Assembly: GCA_002989075.1 (NCBI GenBank)
Contig: PSQN01000015.1
Span: forward strand, 1,364,001 to 1,428,000
From: Arthonia radiata
Lineage: Eukaryota; Ascomycota; Arthoniomycetes; Arthoniales; Arthoniaceae
DNA: 64,000 nucleotides
Reading direction: 5' to 3'
Part shown: positions 1-10,736 of the stretch, one piece after another
How the letters are laid out: each line of letters starts with the position of its first letter
Position numbering within the stretch: the first letter of the stretch is position 1
Notes under the pieces: model-generated
What the model was told of the DNA's origin: nothing
The model's database searches: none
Seen by the model: only the letters and a program-made list of their open reading frames with translations
Position numbers and translations under genes: made by a program

Positions 1-489
1 CAGTCCATCTTCTACCAGCTCGTTCAGGACCTTGAGGGTGCCGTGCAGTCGCGCATCTGAAGGATTCGATTGCAGGATATTGATCAGTGTCTGCAGGAGG
101 TCTGGCCATTGATCAGGGTAATCTGCGCTCGCGATCTTCGAGACGACGTAGCTCGCCGCGCTCTGGACCTTGCGATCTATGGCGGCCTCGGTAGTAGAGA
201 GTTCGAGAAGGGAGGAGCGCACGCGCGTTTTCGTTTCGTCATTGAGCGGTACATCATTCTTGAACTCGTCGAACTCTACGGACCAGCCGGCGAGTACATA
301 GTTCTTGAGGTTGAGCAAAGCAGCCTGTCGGATGGAGAGTTTGACGTTGCTATTTGAAGCAAGAGACACTAGCGACAATGGGAATGCATCATTAGCGTAC
401 AATTGCTGCAGGCTTTGTTCGGCTTGCTGGCGAGGGCTTTGCGCTGAAGACTGCGTCGCGGAGAGCAGTTGTGCGAGTTGGTCCTCCAT
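1..489 (-). CDS. KAP114: Importin-9/Kap114-like nuclear import receptor, N-terminal part (runs off window)
   Basis: The ATG is at 489-487 and 163 codons stay open to the window edge with no stop, so only the N-terminus is present. The protein is helical and repeat-like. It carries an importin-beta N-terminal signature: RQAALLNLKNYV at about residues 53-64, followed by a segment ending DYPDQWPDLL. These resemble the 'RQ-x-A-x2-x-LK-x-YV' and 'D-x-P-x-x-WP-x-LL' stretches of importin-9/Kap114. Members of this family carry histones, TBP and ribosomal proteins from cytosol to nucleus under RanGTP control. The gene diverges from REV7 across about 300 bp. The karyopherin family is clear from sequence; the importin-9 assignment within it is inference from these short stretches. 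No intron is visible in this part. Confidence 0.8.
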   Translation of the reverse strand, partial: MEDQLAQLLSATQSSAQSPRQQAEQSLQQLYANDAFPLSLVSLASNSNVKLSIRQAALLNLKNYVLAGWSVEFDEFKNDVPLNDETKTRVRSSLLELSTTEAAIDRKVQSAASYVVSKIASADYPDQWPDLLQTLINILQSNPSDARLHGTLKVLNELVEDGL

Positions 490-785
490 CGTAATGATGT
501 TACGTGGCTTTGAAGGTCTTGGAGTGGAGAAGCTAGCGCTCAATGGGTGCACGACAAACTTCAGGTGAAAACGCGACTCTCCCACCTCGGACGCGTCGTG
601 AGGTGACGTAGCATCCACCTTTCATTCACTCATCAGCCTTCTATTACATAACGTTTGAGGAAGCTGCGGGCCTACTCGAGGCATGAACTGAAAGCGTTGG
701 ACAAAAGAATCCTAGCAGCAGCGCATCTGATGGCACGCTCTTCCCACCCACATCCCACCCATCTCAACCCTACGCAATAACCCAC
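490..785. promoter_or_regulatory. Divergent promoter between importin-9 and REV7
   Basis: These 296 bp separate two head-to-head start codons. They contain a perfect MluI cell-cycle box ACGCGT at 591-596, a one-off variant ACGCGA at 571-576, and a CRE-like TGACGTA at 604-610. MCB sites are bound by MBF-type factors at G1/S in yeasts, which would suit a translesion-synthesis subunit. The right part is C-rich and looks like a leader. No TATA box is obvious. Confidence 0.45.
591..596. promoter_or_regulatory. MluI cell-cycle box (MCB, ACGCGT)
   Basis: Perfect palindromic ACGCGT, 102 nt upstream of the importin-9 ATG and about 190 nt upstream of the REV7 ATG, with a near-match (ACGCGA) 20 nt away at 571. 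MBF recognises this element in yeasts. Its use here is inferred. Confidence 0.4.
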
Positions 786-1571
786 ATGCCCCCACCAACC
801 TACACAACCCTCCTCGCGCACCTAACCTACTTCCTCACCGTCGCGACCCACACCATCCTCGCCGAGCGCTCCTGCTACCCCTCCCACTCCTTCACCACCG
901 TCCGCGCCTACAACCTCCCCGTCCGCCAGTCCCGCCACCCCGCCGTCTGCGCCTGGATCCAAGCCGCCGTCGCCGCCGTCCGCGCCGAGTTGCTGAAAGC
1001 CAGCGTCGCGCGCGTCGTCCTCGCCATCGCGCACCCGGACTCCGATCAGATACTTGAACGCTACGTCTTTGATCTGGGTAGATTGCCGAAGGTGCCCGCG
1101 GGGGAGGTGGACACGCCGATTATCTGGACGACTCCTTCAAGACCTGGTAGCGGTGATGCGAACGCTGATGGCTCCGGAGGGGCGGAAGAGAAAGATCCCA
1201 GAGGACCGGGGGGCGAGAGGGAACACGAGATGGCAGACTTGACGGAGCAGCTGCGGGGGACATTGGCGAGTATCGCGGTGTGCAGGCGGCGGTTGAAGCC
1301 GATACCGGAGGGTTGTCCATTTACGATGGCGGTGGAGTTGAAGGATGAAGCGGACCCGCCGATTGGGCATCCGCAGCCTTGGGTGCCGGTGCAGCCGGGG
1401 TTGCAGCGCATGAAGGGTGGGGAGGGGGAAGAGGGGGAGGGGAGTGAGAGTGTGAGAGGTAGGATGGGGAGTCAGCTTGGGGGGAAGAGGACGATATCGA
1501 TGAGGACGGTCGAGGCGGAGGGGCTAGGGTTTGAGCTGTGGGTTGAGGAGGGGTGGGGGAAGGATGGGTGA
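786..1571 (+). CDS. REV7: REV7/MAD2B HORMA-domain subunit of DNA polymerase zeta
   Basis: This is a single-exon ORF of 261 residues with an ATG start. The N-terminal half matches HORMA proteins of the Rev7/MAD2L2 type: LLAHLTYFLTVATHTILAER at residues 9-28 corresponds to the conserved first helix, and YNLPVRQSRHPAVCAWI follows at about 42-58. The family binds Rev3 as the non-catalytic subunit of DNA polymerase zeta in translesion synthesis, and also other partners through a safety-belt fold. Residues 120-150 and 205-235 are Gly/Glu-rich insertions, so the protein is somewhat longer than human REV7 (211 residues). Codons in the first third are strongly C-ending. It is divergent from importin-9 and convergent with the Zn2Cys6 gene. 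Confidence 0.85.
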   Translation: MPPPTYTTLLAHLTYFLTVATHTILAERSCYPSHSFTTVRAYNLPVRQSRHPAVCAWIQAAVAAVRAELLKASVARVVLAIAHPDSDQILERYVFDLGRLPKVPAGEVDTPIIWTTPSRPGSGDANADGSGGAEEKDPRGPGGEREHEMADLTEQLRGTLASIAVCRRRLKPIPEGCPFTMAVELKDEADPPIGHPQPWVPVQPGLQRMKGGEGEEGEGSESVRGRMGSQLGGKRTISMRTVEAEGLGFELWVEEGWGKDG

Positions 1572-1903
1572 GTGATGGATGCATGCGCTTTGGTAAACGA
1601 AGTCACGCCATGAAGATGATGCAGAGGGAAGCTTCGTAAGGGATCGGACCATGCGGTCGTTGCTTTCCTGAGTTGCTTATGAACCGTTGAAGACGCGTTA
1701 GATACCCGATGCGCATACTTGCATTTGCTTGCGCAGGTATCAAGGTCGTAGTATTCGTTACAATCGTCGCTCTCCTCATCTCTTCCGTAAACGCCGTACG
1801 ATGCTTCCCTGTACTATTCCCGTATGTGTTCCTCCGTACGCTGTCGAATGTATCCACAGAACCCTTTATATACAAAAATGCCCTCGTATTTTGTGTCGAC
1901 ATA
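1572..1903. other. Convergent 3' intergenic region
   Basis: 332 bp between the REV7 stop and the stop of the opposing Zn2Cys6 gene. It would hold both 3' untranslated regions. I see no gene or repeat in it. Confidence 0.6.
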
Positions 1904-4326
1904 TCACTGATACCCTCCGTGTTGAGCAGAAAAACCCTGCTCCAGCGACAGCCCCAATCCACCTCCACCCACGTTCCTCGGTTGACCGGCATCCGCGGTC
2001 TGAACCGGACTGACATAGTACGGCTGCCAGGTCGGCGGCAGCTTTTGTTGATACAATGGATTGACAATGCCTTGAGGCGGCGGCCGCTGGGGTGGTGACG
2101 GTTGTTGAAAGCCACCCCCGTTCATACCGGCGCTACTCCGCGGCTGAGAGTGTTGTGACCCCTGCGACATTGCCGACGCCATCGATGCGTGTCGCTGATG
2201 CTCCTGGTTGCGTTTCCAATTTTGCACCTCTGCATACTGATCGAACTGATACTGAGGACTTGGATGTCCGCCCAGACTCAGACCAGCGCCGCTTGTGCTT
2301 GGATTGTTGAAGCTGTTCATCATCCCGTTGGCTCCATTCGACATGCCGCCTCCTGCAGCATTAGCAACCGCGGCCATGGCTGCTACTGCTTGCATCTGCG
2401 CTGAGTTGTTGTTCGTCGCCGCGCTCGGTGCATTGATGCCATTCAATGTCGCGCTGACTTCATTTGGGTTCCACTTCCACTTGCTCATCAAATCTTCAGG
2501 GATGAAGTTGATCCGCCAGCCAGTCTCCTTGTGTATGCGCGTGAAGATCTCCAGGACTTCTTCCTGCTCCCGGCGGATGGACAAACACTCCGCGGCGTGA
2601 TGAAGGCACCGAAGGGCGATGGAAGCAACACCGCGATCTCGGCCATGAGCAACAATACCACAGATCTGATGAGCATGGTAGGACTCTAGCTCCGCAAGAT
2701 CCGAGGGAGACGGTGAGGGCATTCCGGGAGGCGGAGGGTATGGCGAGCCACTTGGTGTAGCCATAGGATTGATCTGAGCGAGCAGGACCATCGCATTGTG
2801 AAACAGGAGCCGGGCAACGACCGAGGTCCGCTTGATAATCCAGATATCGGGAAAAGCCGAACGCGATGAGTGCTGCCACGACTGCATATACGCCATTGGT
2901 TTCATGGTCCGTGGAGAATTCTGCTCCCAACCATCAGCAAGACCCTTGAGCTGGTACCATTCGGCAAGGCGCCGGTTTCGCGTCATTTGTTCCTGCTGTG
3001 GAGAAGTATCGGCTCGTTTGGGGATGGTCGCGCGGAAATCATTGATTTTGGCGATGATATACAGCATGCGCAGCGTCCAAGATTCCTCGCGTCCTGGGAT
3101 GGTCTCCATTGATAGATCAAGATCCAAACCCCAGTCGTCCGGATTCCATGATGATTGCCAGTTGAAGCGCAGATTGCTCAAGGTTTCGAGACCGACATTG
3201 AGCCAGAAACATGCTGCGCCAATGCCGCTTGATCGTGCACTCCATCCACACTCTCTAATAAGCGCTCGTGCGCCCGCAATATGGTTCATGCGTGGCAAAG
3301 CTTTCTCAGTCATGATCTCGTAGACATTGAGGATGACAGCAGTGGTAGCACAGATGACAGAGTCGCGGTTAGGATTTTGCAGTGCCCGTAGAAGAAGTCG
3401 AGATGCAAGATCGTAGTACTCCAGAGCCTTGTTGTCCTCTTTGAGGAAGCCACCCGGGTTGACCAGTGTAAGGTGCCTGGAACCGCAAGCCAGGAAGGCG
3501 TTCAGCAGCATTGGCTCTCGCAATGCATGAAATGGCATGATGCGAGAGAACTAGAGTGTTCAGTCTGGACTCGTTGTCGTCGTCAAAAGATACTTACGTG
3601 TTTCATACTGTCCATACTGTCCATCCACGCCCCGACTTCTTCGACGAAGACTTGCATATACAAGGTCTCCTCCGCATTCTCCAGAAGCTCCCGTGGCTGC
3701 TGCCGGCTCTCTTGTGCATGGTTTTCACCATCGCTGTGCGTGTATGCCTGGTGGTGGTGAAGAACCATGCTTTCATGCCGCAGCTGAGCAGATTGAGGTT
3801 GTTGCACTCCACTGCCATGCTGTGACCGATGGGTATCCTCAAAGAAACCGTGGGTGCCATTCTGTTGGTCTGCGCTTTGGTCCATGCCATGCATAGATGG
3901 CAGTGATTGGTGCGTTAGGCTGGGCGCGTTTGGCATTGAGTTTGTAAACTCGTATGTCATACTGTCGTCAGCGGTTGCCATATTGTCTTGTTCAAGCGCA
4001 GCGTAGCGCTCGACCCCGTTTTGATATTCGGAAGCGATTTCCCTAGAATCGTCCTGAAAAGCAACCTGCCAGTCGTCTTCTTGTGGAGCTGCAAAGGGTG
4101 GCGGCCGGCACTGAGTGTCGATGAAGTTGAGTCGTACGCCTCGCTTGCACTCACGACCGGATTTCCGACAGTTCAAGCACGTGGGTAAGCCTTCGTCGCA
4201 TTTCAGGTGCCGCTCGCGGCAAGTTAGGCAGCCGGTCCTGACCCTCCGTGGCTTGGCCCCTGATGTGGAGCGATTAGTATTCGGTGCTACCTGGTCGTGC
4301 TTTTGCATTTCATCTTGCGCTGCCAT
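1904..4326 (-). CDS. Zn(II)2Cys6 transcription factor with fungal-specific regulatory domain
   Basis: There are two exons, 4326-3598 and 3550-1904, joined across a 47-nt intron (GTAAGT donor at 3597, TAG acceptor at 3551). The product is 791 residues. The start is the ATG at 4326; the frame is open further upstream but without an ATG. A binuclear zinc cluster lies at residues 33-61: CLTCRERHLKCDEGLPTC followed by LNCRKSGREC, with six Cys in C-x2-C-x6-C-x6-C-x2-C-x6-C spacing. The splice restores HFSRIMPFHALREPMLLNAF, typical of the Fungal_trans_2-type regulatory domain (about residues 243-550). The C-terminal 170 residues are Asn/Gln/Pro/Ser-rich and look disordered. It resembles a group of Pezizomycotina regulators such as Aspergillus OefC, but orthology is not established. 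It would act as a nuclear DNA-binding regulator; its targets are unknown. Confidence 0.88.
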
Positions 4327-5255
4327 CAAAAACCCTTGTGCCAAGTGCTGGCTTCTACGTGTCGGATCGGAGCGCCACACATGCGCTTCGCTTTGTTTGA
4401 TCCAGCTTGCGCCGCGCCTTAAGTGTCCCTCGTTTTCCTTCAAGCTTCGGAAAGTTACTTAAACAGGTTGAAAAGCAGAGGAAAGTCTTGCCGGGGGATC
4501 GGAGGGTGTGGCAGCATTGATGTGCAACGACAGGGGGCAAGCCACAGCTAGTTGAGACTCATGGCAGGCCAGCCCAGCTGAAGGGCAGGGGTCAACGCAG
4601 GATGTGCCGGATGACCTAGACAAGTAACAGTTGGAGTCGGATGGAACTGCTGCAAACGACTATTCTTGAATGTGAGAAAGGCTGACGGCCTTGCGTTGAA
4701 CGGAGTCCGATCGAAAGTGAGAAGCTGAAGTGTTCTGGACGCGACGTAGCACAGATGACTTCATTAACAGATCCAGAGCTCTCACAATCGGGTTTCTTGT
4801 GCTGGATAAAGGACGCTGCTTTGTCGGTCGGTCGGTGCTATCGTCTATACTTGCGTGCCGGAGATCCAAGTTTCAAATAAGCACTTCGCGCCAGACGGAT
4901 TCTTCAAGTCTTGCCGGCGTCACCTTGCACGGGCAGAGAGAAGCAAGCAAGATGAAGCGAGGGCGGATGTCTGTGTGGGTCCGCTATTGTCAGCCCGGTC
5001 CCGGCGAATAGCGTCTTAGCGTCCTCGGCCCAAGCGCCCCTACAAGGCTCGTCTAGTCTTTCATCGTTCTATTACTTGAACACAGCAAGTTCCCCCAGTA
5101 CAATGGGTTTGATAGGGAAAGTACAGCGGAGGAAAGAAGAAAGCGAATATTACTCCACAGAAGCAACTTGGAAACCAAATTCTGGATCTGCAAAATCGTT
5201 CATCATGTTGTTCACGCGTACTTTGTGCCATGTCCAAGTCGCTCCTCGAAACAGA
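4327..5255. other. Intergenic, promoter of the Zn2Cys6 gene and 3' flank of CHM7
   Basis: 930 bp without a supported gene. Small frames exist on both strands but lack family resemblance or good splice partners. It should contain the upstream region of the leftward Zn2Cys6 gene and the 3' UTR of CHM7. Confidence 0.5.
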
Positions 5256-7113
5256 TCATACTGGCTCAGAAGCTTGCGGCTTCTCCTCATGCTGCAATGG
5301 CTCATCCCCATACTGCTGGCTGTGATGTGCTCCACTCGCGTCCGGGTCCAATTGCTCTGGCTGAGGTTGCGGCGGCATTTCGAGCGTCAAGTCTGTCAGA
5401 GACTCTTTGAGCTTTCCTTCAACATCGGGCTCATCGGTCCCAGGGAGAGCAGTCGAGCTCTCCTCGGGTGACTTTGCCGCTGTAGCTGGATCTTTCGTTG
5501 GCACATCAGGCAGACCAAGGCGAACGTCCGGTTCTTTGGCCCTCTCTCCTGTTGTTCCCACCGTCTCACTGGGCTCGGTCTTCTGCGCAGGTTCCTCTTC
5601 TTGCAGTTGACTTTCTTTCAGCATTTGCTCTAGCTCTTCTTCCACACCCTCATCGTCAACCTCCGCATCGGCATCCTGTTGCAGTGCCCTTCCGATCTCC
5701 TCACTATCGGCATGTGCATCTGCCAACCGGTCCATGACTTGCGCCACACCTTCTGCTCCACCAACTTGCTTATTGAGGTCTTCGAGTACCCCTGCGCTTG
5801 CTTCCATGGCTCTTGTCATCTCAAGATTTGTGACTGCGTCATCGATAGAGACGAGAGTTTGTTCGGTTTGTGTCTGCGAGTCCAGCCGGCGTTGAAGCGT
5901 GGCCTCTAAGCCCTTCTTTTGACGTAGAAGAGATATTGCACGCGATTTCTCAAACGCGGAAGCGGACGACTTCGGTATCACCGCACGGAGTGAAGAGTCG
6001 AGTTCGGCCACTCGGCGCTCAAGCGCATCGACCTGAAGTGAGAGATTGTGGCTCAGTGTTTTCAAAGAGGCCATGGTGACATCTTGCTGGGATATGGGCA
6101 GCGCTGGCGTAGTTGAAGAGGCTGAAGGGAATTTGATGACAAGTGGCTCCGGGTCGGCATCGGAAGAGACGATTGGGTTGTAGGGAGATCTGGACAGAGA
6201 GACAGCATTCTTGTCGCGTGACAAATATGTCAACAAGGCTATGATGTCGAGGCTGGACAGCGCTGGTGCATCTGGTAAGATATTGCTGAATGCGGCGCTG
6301 AAAGTCTGAAGAGAATACACTAGGGAGGAGGAGGTCGACGATTCTGTATTGACTCGCTGAAGAATGGCATTGGAGGCTTCCTTGGACGTGGTATGTTAGA
6401 CTTGACTCATTTTTCAAGATGACCGAGCATACCTCGATATTCTTGAGTACCACGAAGTCGCCCGAGGGCACCGTGGTGGAGCTACTTGCAAGCAGACCGG
6501 TCTGTGCCAGGAGCCATCTGGCGACGTCGTAGGGTGTAGGAAACGTGATGGTCGGGATCCAACTCTTTCTGCGTGAAGACGTCAAAGGCGCTTTGCTCTC
6601 TAAGAACGTGCGCAATGGTAAGAGGTGCCCATGTACGGTAGCATCAGTCTAGCGAAGGCGGGTCAGCCTAGAGATACAGCAAAGCTGCGTCAAGCTTGCG
6701 AGACATACTTACAACCACATCTCCCAGTGCAAGAGGCTGCCCGAGGTCGCGATTCTCGAGGTCTTTGACAAGCTCAGGCCCAGTCTTAAGCACAATGCTC
6801 GAGGCACTCTTCTCTGCACTTTGGATTCCAGATGGATGGGGTGTCACACCAGCACGGCAGGCTCTCTCGAGCGCTGAACGCCAGGCAGATATGTTGGCAG
6901 CATAGCCGTCGGGGTTTGTGTCCTTAAACAGAGCAAAGTCGGAATACAATGACGTTAAACGCGCGCGACTGTTTCAGTGGAAGTCAGCACATGTCAGCGA
7001 AGAGCGAACGGACAGGTAGCATTTCTGCTCATCGTGTGGGGATGTCGCCTTCGAACTGACCTCTGGAATGCATGCTCGTGATCCAAAATGAAATTGAGCA
7101 GTTCCGTACTCAT
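5256..7113 (-). CDS. CHM7: CHM7/CHMP7-type ESCRT-III protein (SNF7 family)
   Basis: I assembled four exons: 7113-7061, 6968-6713, 6648-6433 and 6380-5256. Introns of 92, 64 and 52 nt have donors GTCAGT, GTAAGT and GTATGC, and all phases agree, giving 549 residues. The start reads MSTELLNFILDHEHAF, and the splice gives SRARLTSLYSDF followed by DTNPDGYAANISAWRSALER, the conserved opening of CHMP7 relatives. The C-terminal half has a heptad-like SNF7 region (from about residue 255) and a long acidic tail. Yeast Chm7 and human CHMP7 act in nuclear-envelope surveillance and sealing with LEM-domain proteins. The N-terminal half corresponds to the winged-helix ESCRT-II-like part. The pairing of both halves argues for Chm7 rather than Vps32 or Vps20. 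Confidence 0.85.
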
Positions 7114-7530
7114 GTCTCGGGGTGTGGCCAGACGGTAGGAGAGTAGTGCTGGTGGTGGATCTACGCGTCTTCTCCGCTGTGGGCGCGCCGCGGCTGCCAA
7201 GACCGCGTCATCCTCATCCCAGAGCGAACGTGGCCTTTTGCTTCCCTGCCCAATGCGCCCTCCCACAGATGTACAATGGGGCGAGTATGACATTGATGAT
7301 GACTGCCAATGACGGCTAGGAGCGGTTCGAAGACAGCTTGTCGTTTGCCAAAGGCCATCCAGCGCTCAATGCCTCCTTCGGCCGCCTGCAAGTGGTCCGT
7401 CACCTTGCACGAGCCTATGATCAAATGTCTTGCACCTCACTTTCCATTACTTGTCCACTTCATATCTACTAAAAGCAATCTGAGCCCCTCACCTTGCAGC
7501 TTGAGTAGGTAAACGCGATATCACCTAAAC
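7114..7530. promoter_or_regulatory. Divergent upstream region of CHM7 and the F-box-like gene
   Basis: 417 bp between two opposing ATGs. No recognised element or extra gene is visible. The CHM7 frame stays open upstream of its ATG into a basic Arg/Pro-rich stretch, which I treat as leader. Confidence 0.45.
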
Positions 7531-8172
7531 ATGAACACAGACATATTTTTGCACATCCTTGACTGGGTAGAGAAAGACACCTTAAGCTCTATTTGCAGAC
7601 TTTCACATGATGCTAGAGACATTGCGACTCCTCTGTTGTATCGATCCATCGATCTCGCACTCAACAGTGTCGATCCGCTTGGCCAGTCGCCAGATGCAGA
7701 CCCCTTAGATCCCATTGTCAGGAGGCAGCGCCAGTTTTTGAACACTCTGAGCAGTCGGCCTGAATACTCCTCACTCGTAAGACGTTTCTCTTGGACAGCC
7801 GGACTGCTACGTGATTGTGACGATATCGAGTTACGAGAAGAAGTACCCTACACTTCACCTGAACTGCACCTCTTCGAAATGCTCTCTGCAGCGAACGATA
7901 TTTCCATCAAATCCGAAATTCCCTGGGTGGAAACAAATCCTCAGATGAACAACAATTCTTCGTCAGCTGAATGCGACCAACTATTCCCAGAGGCGCGATG
8001 TGTTGAAATCAGTGGGAGGTTGAATGATGTTCTTGCGCAGAGCATGAGAAAGCGTCGCGATTCTTTGCGATCACTGCTCGTTGATGAGCTTCCTGAAAGC
8101 GAAGATGTCTCGGATGACGAGCAGTCCAGAGCCAATTCTGTGGACTTCACAGCAGCCTATGAAATTCGATAA
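7531..8172 (+). CDS. F-box-like protein, short
   Basis: Single ORF of 213 residues from an ATG. The first 45 residues (TDIFLHILDWVEKDTLSSI, then CRLSHDARDIATPLLYRSID) have the pattern of a fungal F-box: a hydrophobic helix, 'L..l..vsr..r..a.p.LYr.i.l'. The usual leading 'LP.E' is missing. F-box proteins recruit substrates to SCF ubiquitin ligases through Skp1. Pezizomycotina members usually have 400-600 residues with a leucine-rich C-terminal region. This one stops after a Ser/Glu-rich tail, so it may be truncated or continue through an intron I could not find. The family call is inference from one short region. Confidence 0.55.
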   Translation: MNTDIFLHILDWVEKDTLSSICRLSHDARDIATPLLYRSIDLALNSVDPLGQSPDADPLDPIVRRQRQFLNTLSSRPEYSSLVRRFSWTAGLLRDCDDIELREEVPYTSPELHLFEMLSAANDISIKSEIPWVETNPQMNNNSSSAECDQLFPEARCVEISGRLNDVLAQSMRKRRDSLRSLLVDELPESEDVSDDEQSRANSVDFTAAYEIR

Positions 8173-8706
8173 CGTATCTATGTATTCCAAATTTTGCAGT
8201 GAACGATCGAACCGGATGTCAAACCATACTTCAAATTTAGCAGCTGCGTGCGTTTTGCTCCAAATGATCCTTAGACCATGCTCAGACCAATTGAGCTGAG
8301 ACCTTCAGCACATCGATGATGGTGCCAACTCTCGCGGGTACTTGCGTGCATTTACAACTGTCATCTCTATACTGTTGAAGATGGTATGGAATGAGCCCGC
8401 ATTGTGATTTGTTTGTTTCCTGCTTCGCAAGTCTCACAATCTCGGCAGTACATTATCTTGTCGATTGGGCAAGAACGCCATCAAGTCTCATCTTGGTACA
8501 CTTGTGGCATGTCCAATGCAATGAAGAGGCACGAGGTCAGACACAAGGTCGTCTAAAACCTTATGTGAAGCGGAAGAGAAAGGATGGACCACAGATATGG
8601 CAGGTTTACATGCGCATAAGTCAGTCAGTCGCAACTCTACTGGCCGCACAACATTTCTTCCAGACAGGTACAAATGTTGTATTACACTATCCCACTGTTA
8701 CTGGCG
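8173..8706. other. Convergent intergenic region
   Basis: 534 bp between the stops of the F-box-like gene and the leftward orphan. A 109-codon rightward frame (8391-8720) has no recognisable content. No repeat was noticed. Confidence 0.45.
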
Positions 8707-9177
8707 CTAGTCTTCACTAAGTGGATCTTCGAATCCGACCTGTGAATTTGGTGGCGCAGTCTCCTGCATTTTGGGAGGCAAAGTGGCTCGATACGTCCCT
8801 CTCGGCCAACCACCCTGCGCGACTAAATTCGCCTTCTCCATATGCCCTTTGAACATCGTTTCCAGCTCATTCGCCTTGCTAATCTGATCTTCGTGGATGG
8901 GAGCCACGTGAAAGCGCAGCATTTGACCTGTCGTGTCCCTGTCACACGCTATCGGAGTAAAATATATAGAGATTGCCTTCTCGGTATAGTCGAAAGTCCA
9001 TTTGACCCATGCATCTTCCAGTTCCTTACTTGCGCAGCGGTGAGGCTGGAGCCACATGTGGCGAGTTGATCTAAAGTCGAAGGTATCAACCGGATCGCAC
9101 GTCATGTCCCGGCGTTGGCCTTCCATTTTTCCTATGTGCTGTCTGACGATCTTCTCCGTGTTATGGATCTCCTCCAT
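8707..9177 (-). CDS. Hypothetical protein, 156 residues
   Basis: Single ORF with ATG at 9177-9175. I do not recognise the family. The protein is soluble-looking, without signal peptide or membrane segment, and moderately rich in His, Met and Trp. The C-terminus is acidic (FEDPLSED). Balanced composition and an ATG near the start of the open frame favour a real gene, probably lineage-specific. Confidence 0.5.
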   Translation of the reverse strand: MEEIHNTEKIVRQHIGKMEGQRRDMTCDPVDTFDFRSTRHMWLQPHRCASKELEDAWVKWTFDYTEKAISIYFTPIACDRDTTGQMLRFHVAPIHEDQISKANELETMFKGHMEKANLVAQGGWPRGTYRATLPPKMQETAPPNSQVGFEDPLSED

Positions 9178-10736
9178 GCTGTCTTACAATACAGAACTAT
9201 ACTGAGCTTGCGATGTTGCTAAAAATGATACGAGTGATGGGTGGCAAGTACGCCCCTTGACTTAGCTTTTGTCTGTAGTGCAGTAGAACTGTATCGTTGT
9301 TCGGTTCAACTCGCGCGAGCAGCGTCAGCTAGAATCAGGGCCTTTGGCTGTGGTGGTTGCACAATTCCCCGGACACGTGTATAAAATAGTGGTTTCGTCT
9401 GCACGAAAAGGCCACATCGCTACTGTGTTGACACGGCTCCTATACGGGGCAATTCGACGACACTGGTCAGGATTCTCCACGATCACATGGTTTCCCTTAC
9501 CCCGAAGTCGCTCTTCGCAAGAAGACTTCCAAGCACACCGCCAGCCCTTCTACTCGCTTTGTCCGACTGCTCCCGCGAAACTTTACCTGCGCGTCTTCCA
9601 GCTTCGCTTTGATCGGCTGCTTGTTCTTGCGAGCCTCTTCCGCCAGTTGCATTTGTTTGCCGGCTTCCGTACTGGCTTCCCCAGCAATGGTGTTGTATTG
9701 GTCGTTTTGCTCCTCTGGCACGCTGCGATCGGATGGCATCGGATGGCATCGGATGGCATCGGCATGGGATGAGTCTGTTGCTTTAGTAGACAGCAAGATT
9801 ACCAAGTTGACAGAGGAGTAGAGCTTGGGCTGATATCGATCTTGAGGACTGCAGATTGAAAAAGCTGCGGTGAGTTGGCTTTTCTTGTATTGCTCCCTGA
9901 TGGTTGGAGACACGTGGACTTCGCCTAGGCGGACGATAGCTTCGCATTGGGACGCGATAGAGTCTCCTGCAACTGCTTACATGATTTCTCACACTAGCCT
10001 TACCTCCCGAGCCTGCAATGCAGTGCACAGCTATAAGGTAACGGTGAGGTTGATCACACATTGCCCCTATTTCCTAAGCTGAGGATGAGGGTATTCGCAT
10101 TTGCTGGAGGAATGGAAGACAGGCGGCCAGAGCATGACCTGCGAAGGTCAACAAGCAGCACTCTGTTGTTGCCGCAAACATTTGGCAGAAGATGTATTGT
10201 GGGAGCTAACATAACGTCTCGAATATTCAAATAGGGAGGATTGCCGACAGATTGGAACATAGGTAGGTAGCGGACGTGCCCCGCTATCGTCGGATTAGAT
10301 AAAATCGTTGTTCCCCAACACTATCAATACTTCTGGCTTAGCGCAGGCGTCAGTCGCAACCTATGGATGAGAATCAGGATTCCGTTGATCTATCAACCGA
10401 GTGCTCCCCGCATGCAACGACTTCAGATTGGCGCAACCCAGCCTTCTGCTATTGATGCGCCTTATGATTCTCCACGATGATGATTGTCAGCGTCGGCTCT
10501 CAAGGACCAACACTGCCAAGGCAACGGGGCGAGATGAGCTGTCTGACTCGCGGGCGAAACGGCCAGCTACGCTCGAGGACTGCGGCTTGCCTCAGCCTCA
10601 GCTCCGTGGCCACCCTTGCTACCGTCATCTATTTCTTTGATGGACTGCTCAAGTGGCCATCATCTACTAGTCAGTGAACACTTCATTCAACAGCAAGCGT
10701 TTCACTCAAGTCTCGTTACTTGAATGCTCACGACAG
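9178..10736. other. 1.56 kb intergenic region with one doubtful leftward frame
   Basis: The only noticeable candidate is a leftward frame at 9913-9497. It lacks an ATG at its 5' end. An internal ATG at 9739 would give a hydrophilic peptide (GEASTEAGKQMQLAEEARKN) followed by a donor-like CAG|GTAAAG. The 10-bp triplet at 9731-9760 lies at that ATG. The rest shows nothing I can support. It should contain the promoters of the flanking orphan and of the membrane-protein gene. Confidence 0.35.
9731..9760. repeat. Perfect 10-bp tandem triplet (ggatggcatc x3)
   Basis: Three consecutive identical 10-bp units. The period is not a multiple of three, so copy-number change would shift any overlapping frame. 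It overlaps the possible ATG of the doubtful leftward frame. Confidence 0.9.

Noticed and set aside
4327-4443. Possible longer N-terminus of the first Zn2Cys6 protein.
   Set aside because: The upstream frame is open but begins with TTG and has no ATG; the first ATG at 4326 is close to the zinc cluster as usual.
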